Shown: positions 59,601 to 64,000 of the stretch, piece by piece
Layout of the letters: each line of letters starts with the position of its first letter
Position numbering within the stretch: the first letter of the stretch is position 1
NCBI GenBank assembly: GCA_018398815.1
Contig: CM031600.1
Location: 54,005,437-54,069,436 of the forward strand
Length of the DNA: 64,000 nucleotides
Direction: 5' to 3'
Source: Conus ventricosus
Lineage: Eukaryota; Mollusca; Gastropoda; Neogastropoda; Conidae
Made by a program: the position numbers and the translations under genes
Notes under the pieces: model-generated
What the model saw: the letters and a program-made list of their open reading frames with translations, nothing else
Database searches by the model: none
What the model was told of the DNA's origin: nothing

Positions 59601-60900
59601 TTTATAAAAAAATTCACAAGCAGTAATGGTTCGATTCTTGACCCGCATAGAAAGCTGAAAGAAGCCCTTTGCGTGAAAGGGGAAAATTAAAGCGGAATAT
59701 TTCTGGTCCAAATAATCCTTCTACTATTGATGACGGATCAAATCTTACTGTTAAATTTCCAGACCTAGGAGCGGATGAGTGATTGTGCCAGGCTCTGCGC
59801 GCTAACTTTCAAAAATAGAAACTCGCATCAAAACAGACCCAAACAGGACGGTTTGTACAGAATCTGCTGGGGCGGGCCAAGTCGTTAAGAAAAATTTATC
59901 TATAAAACTTGAGGCAAGAATATTTTTTCTTTACACAATGCAACATATTTTTAATAAACCTATTCCTGATCTATGGCAACCGCGATGAAATGGATATCTT
60001 AACGTTTCAAGGAAATGGCAATGAAGAAGCCTAAACTAGAATAGGTGCCCGAACTCGGCGCAGTGAAAAAAAGCAGCAAAAAAGTCTTTAGCTCTAAGTT
60101 ATGCGTATGGAAATCGCTTTTTTCATACCCCCTAAATTTGAGTTGTTAAAAGCGCATGCCCATACTTTCAAGAGCATTTAAAGACAGATTGCATATGACC
60201 TAAACTTTTACTGACTACAATCGTGTTATTAATCAACAGACACCGAAGCCAAGTACAGCATTTCTGACATCTCAGTTAGAGTTTGACTTTGTTAGCAACC
60301 CTAATTTAGCAAGGCTAAATGAGCAACAATATCAGTCAAAATTAGCAATATATTACGAAAAGTATACTTTCATTCTAAATTTCCTAAAAGCAGGCAGACA
60401 CTATATGGAATTTTTAGTTTAGTTGCCACAGCAAGATTCGCTTAAAGGTTTTAGATTGCTGTGTGAAGATGAAGGACCATTCGAAAGACCCAAACTGAAA
60501 ATTTATTAATCCCAAAATAACGAAAGGTGCAATGTACAAATGAGGTTAGTCCAAGACCATCATCACGCTAGCGTGGCTTAAAAACTTATCAGCATTTTGA
60601 TGAATAAGAAACATTGTTTGGAGGCGGGAGGGGTAGAAATCCACAGTACACCTGTGTCCCAAAGATCTAACATCTCACAAAGCCGTTAGACTGATCATTA
60701 TTTAACAACGAAATTCGGTTATTGGATTGACCTAAGGTCAACGGAGATAATCTAGTTACATGGAAGCGGAGAACCGTTAGAGACATAATAAACATTTCAA
60801 ATTGATAAAGAAAAAGAAGATGTCAATAAACCACTTAATGTATATTTGTTTTAATATAGGATGCGAGCTAAATATCAAGATAACCGTTAGAAAATATACA
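59600..60900 (+). pseudogene. Unassigned Polinton gene W, capsid candidate
   Basis: Pieces in order: ISGPNNPSTIDDGSNLTVKF (about 59700), a Lys/Ala-rich part near 60070, TAFLTSQLEFDFVSNPNLAR (about 60258), LNEQQYQSKLAIYYEKYTFI, then FGYWIDLRST (about 60713). Span about 430 codons with beta-rich character and Asn/Tyr/Phe content as in jelly-roll coats. Calling it a capsid protein is inference. Confidence 0.5.
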
Positions 60901-60929
60901 TACTAAATTTATTTTTATTTAAAAAAAGC

Positions 60930-61486
60930 ATGTCTGTTACGCATTCCCCAAATCCTACAGATTCGCCAAACAAGGGGATATAAAAAACCCCTAGCAAAAA
61001 AATTTTCAATTCCCAACTTTACACAAAGGGCAGAAGTACTGGGAAAAGCCCTTTCAAAATACCAAAGCCAAACGAAGGTTTTCTGCTCCCTTTTAAATCG
61101 TTCCCTAGTTAATACTGGAGCTCGACTATAAGCGCTGTATCGGCAGGGAAAATTTGGGGGTCTTTAAAAAAGATAGCCGCACCCCGTTTCCCTTAGGGGG
61201 TTTGCTTTACTCTGGGCTGTTTCTTTTAGCTGTAGGGCTGCTAGCAAAAAATAAAAACAAAAACTCCAAAAGCACAAGTATGGTTCAACAAAAAACAGCT
61301 AAACTTATTCCTTCAAGTATAATAAATGCACTAGCTGATAAAACATCAGGGGATGAAGAATTTAGTCTTTTACGGGCCCCGATTTTGATACTACAAAAGC
61401 AAAATTTTGATCTCAAAGAAACGGGGGCAAGTTTTCTAAACAGCCAGACCCCGGCAGATAAAAAAGGAATGTTTAAAAAAAAGTAA
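60930..61486 (+). pseudogene. Unassigned Polinton gene V, hydrophobic-Gly segment
   Basis: ATG at 60930 (MSVTHSPNPTDSPNKGI), frame broken, then an open run at 61154-61486 with LGGLLYSGLFLLAVGLLAK (about 61194-61250), a Lys/Asn/Ser linker and a charged C-terminus ending in KKGMFKKK. The Gly/Leu-rich segment could be a membrane-active or membrane-spanning helix. Function unknown. Confidence 0.5.
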
Positions 61487-61635
61487 AGAAACTTAAAACC
61501 TGTTCTAAAAAAAGCTACATTAACACGCCAAAGGGTGTTTATACTTTAGTTAGAGTCCAACACAAAAAGACCTTTGTTTTATATTTTAAATTTTTTTTTT
61601 TTGTTTAAAAAAATATTTTAGTTAGAAAAAAAACC

Positions 61636-62600
61636 AATGGATAAATTAATGAAGGGACCAGACGAATTTTTTGAAGCAATGCAAAAAATTTATCAAGACA
61701 TTAAAAATATATTGACTAAATCTTAACCTCAAGCGAACGGGCAGTTTTCCATGCTATTTCTCAATTTTCCGGTAACTAACAATAGACCCGCCTTTAAAGT
61801 AATTTTACTTTTTAATCGACTTAAAACAAAAATGAAAAAATCTAGAAGTCGGGGTCTAAACTAAAAAACAGACATTCTTCCTCTAATGACTTAACACCGG
61901 GTGGGGACGAACTGCTTACACATTTGATGGGGCCCGCTGAAGAAGCCAAAAAGAGGCTCGGTTGGGGGGGGGCAATCTTAGAGATAGATTAAAACATTAA
62001 TAGGGCCCGTTGTACAAATCTTACTTCCACTCCCCAGCTTAGCCCAAAAAAAAAAGCGTTTAAAAACTAAAAAAATTTTTCGACAAAAAATGTTTTTTTG
62101 GGGTGTGTTCTCCAAAGGGCTGCATTAATCCGCAAAAACGCGAGAGAGTGCTAACTATAAACCCTTACATCAATGACTTAACTTAGGGGAATATCCTTTC
62201 TTTTGGGTGGATTCCTTGACATTTGAAGAACAAAACAAACCAAAAACTGTTAATGTATACACAGGGTAAAGAAAAAAATCTCTGCCATTAAATTCCAAGA
62301 ACACCCAAACGTTGGCGAACCAAAAAAAAACATGGACTTACTCGATTTTTTCACCAGGGGGGTCCCCGCATACACATTGTACGAACAATGAGTGATTATT
62401 GCGGCATCTTCAAAGCATTTCCATAAACAAAATTCTGCGAAAATTTTAACAAGAATTCCATCGCCAACCCCCAAGGAAAAAAAAACATTTACGCCCAGTT
62501 ACGTAAACAGAACTAATTACGCCCCCAGAAGGGGAAAAGTTAGTTTAAGAATGGAAAAACTGCAAAATTCCCATACGAGTTTTCGCAGAATTTAACACTC
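61636..62600 (+). pseudogene. Possible Polinton coding region, unassigned
   Basis: Begins with MDKLMKGPDEFFEAMQKIYQ at 61636 and stays loosely coding-like through MIIAASSKHFHKQNS (62392) to about 62600, in at least three frames. A maturation protease or terminal protein could lie here, but I see no clear His...Cys catalytic set. Low confidence. Confidence 0.35.
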
Positions 62601-62639
62601 ATTGTTCCCTTTTAAGGGGCCCGCCCCAAAAACTTCGAA

Positions 62640-64000
62640 AAACAGCTTAATGATAATCACGATTTGTTCATTTGCCTCTTATTGTCATCGGGTGGCGCTC
62701 ATTCAACCCAGAATTTACAAGGGGCCAAGCGGGTAGAAATTTTTACAGCGCGCAGCAAGTGGTATGATGTTTAATAACTAAAAATCTGAAATCATAATGT
62801 CGCCTAAACCAACAACAGTTGACTCAGCCCCACATTGTTTGGGTTTTGGTTTAAAAACTGAAAACCAAGCAGTAAAGACCTACCCATTATGGAAAGTTAG
62901 AGGCAGCGCACAACAAATGCAAACTTTAACTAAAAATTTAACCAAAGACATGGAAGCGCCTATATTCTTTCAAACTTGCGAGGGTTTTGAACCTCACCCT
63001 TAAAATAAAGCAGTAACCACCCTTCAGGTGTATGCATTTCACAGTCATTTAAAAAGTACAGTGTTTTCACTTTAAAAAACATTTTTTTATGCTTATGCAA
63101 CCCCCGATGGGGTCATTAGAGTCGCTGGCTAGTCCTTAAAGTGCTGCCCAAAACGGGAAAAAATTTTACCCACCTTTTTAGAAAGGCGTTTTCCCTTAAA
63201 GGGCATGAACTTGGGGAAAGGTTTTACAAAAAACACTTCCCCTAAAGGGCGTTCTTTTCTAGTTTAAGGGAAAGGGGATCAGTGATTTAATTTCCAAATG
63301 CTCAAAATGCGGGCAGAAGTTAAATTAAAAATGGGGGCTAAACATGACTCATACTTGATGGCCGTGTATGTTTTGTTGGCAAAGTCTTTTAAAACATAGA
63401 AAGACCTGCAGAAACATTACGCCCGATCCCCGCTTACATTTCTCGCCCGGGAATAGTTGGGGCCTTTTTAAAGTTTTCTGGAGTACAATTGTTTATTGTC
63501 TGACCTACCAATGCTTCAATATAAAAAAAGGGTTGCGTGGAGGAATTAGTATGGCGTCGCATCATTACTGTAAAGCAAACAACAAATACTTGGACGATTA
63601 TGATCCGAGTAAAAGGTCTAACTATCTCATGTATTTAGATGCAAACAATCTGTATGGTTGGGCTATGGCGCAATCTGCTTCCATTAGCAACTTTAAAATG
63701 TACATGGTGGTATTAAAAAACATTCAAGAATTTGTAGAACATCTGCATACTCTTACAGTGATCGTAAAGAGGTCTTTTTTCTAGAAGTTGACTTAGAATA
63801 TCCTCTGAACTCCATGCCCTGCATAATGACTATCCATTAGCAGCAAAAAGTTAAAGACGAACCCAAAGAGAGCCGCCTAAACTTGTGCCTAATCTTCGGG
63901 GGCAAAAAAAATTATGTCTGCCCATTACAGCTTCTGCAATTTTATTTAAGACAGGTTTGAAGTTGCAGCAGTTCATCGTTTAATTGCTTTTGATCAAGAA
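62640..64000 (+). pseudogene. Protein-primed family B DNA polymerase, partial
   Basis: Replicates linear element DNA from a protein primer. The N-terminal part is poorly readable (62797-63003: LGFGLKTENQAVKTYPLWKV). Then KHDSYLMAVYVLLA near 63340 fits the exonuclease III region (Tyr...Asp expected; here the Asp position is altered). KKGLRGGIS is at about 63524 and the palm motif A block YLMYLDANNLYGWAMAQ at 63623-63673. EVDLEYP follows in another frame at about 63787. NYVCPLQLLQFYLRQ appears near 63911, and the gene leaves the window. Motif C is not seen. At least three frame changes. The family assignment is firm. Activity is unlikely as written. Confidence 0.88.

Larger units (their letters stand above)
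54669..64000. mobile_element. Polinton/Maverick-like (virus-related) element, partial
   Basis: The combination of a GQTGCGKT packaging ATPase and a protein-primed DNA polymerase B with YLDANNLYGWAM defines the group. Five more frame-broken genes and one low-confidence coding stretch lie between them, in both orientations. The right end is cut by the window. The left terminal inverted repeat was not recognised (the palindrome at 54803 is the nearest candidate). No retrovirus-like integrase was found in the 9 kb visible. Frames are broken throughout, so it is a decayed copy or poor consensus. Confidence 0.8.

Overview
This window looks like metazoan nuclear DNA, most plausibly from a marine lophotrochozoan such as a mollusc (inference from exon-intron genes, abundant GA, CA, TA and poly-C/G simple repeats, three kinds of non-LTR retrotransposon and a Polinton-type element). 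Bacterial features such as operons are absent. It contains pieces of two host genes. One is a carboxylesterase/cholinesterase-family gene on the + strand, covering its last four exons, with the catalytic His exon. The other is IFT172 (intraflagellar transport) on the - strand, covering its last three exons. The two genes converge tail to tail.

The layout is dominated by duplication. Call the left part of the locus L (RTE-type LINE 3' end, esterase exons A and B, long intron) and the right part R (repeat-rich intron with a CR1-like LINE, esterase exons C and D, IFT172 3' end). The window reads R1 (1-19168), exactly 1000 N (19169-20168), L1 (20169-30544), a 0.4 kb stub of R (30545-30953), L2 (30954-35404), R2 (35405-54668), then unrelated Polinton/Maverick-like DNA (54669-64000). 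R1 and R2 are near-identical direct copies about 35.4-35.5 kb apart. L1 matches L2 except for about 5.9 kb of extra DNA carrying a LINE with RNase H, placed inside a CA microsatellite. L1 is also full of homopolymer errors. Exons are broken by one-base indels at different places in each copy, so uncollapsed haplotypes or poorly polished sequence are more likely than clean segmental duplication. The most complete gene models come from L2 plus R1 for the esterase, and from a mix of R1 and R2 for IFT172.

The right end (about 54.9-64.0 kb) is a virus-like Polinton/Maverick fragment. It has a packaging ATPase with intact Walker A and B motifs (- strand), five frame-broken genes of unassigned or structural type in both orientations, one further low-confidence coding stretch, and a protein-primed family B DNA polymerase that runs off the window. 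No integrase was recognised. An 88 bp GC-rich palindrome lies just outside the ATPase end. No CRISPR array, rRNA or convincing tRNA was seen.
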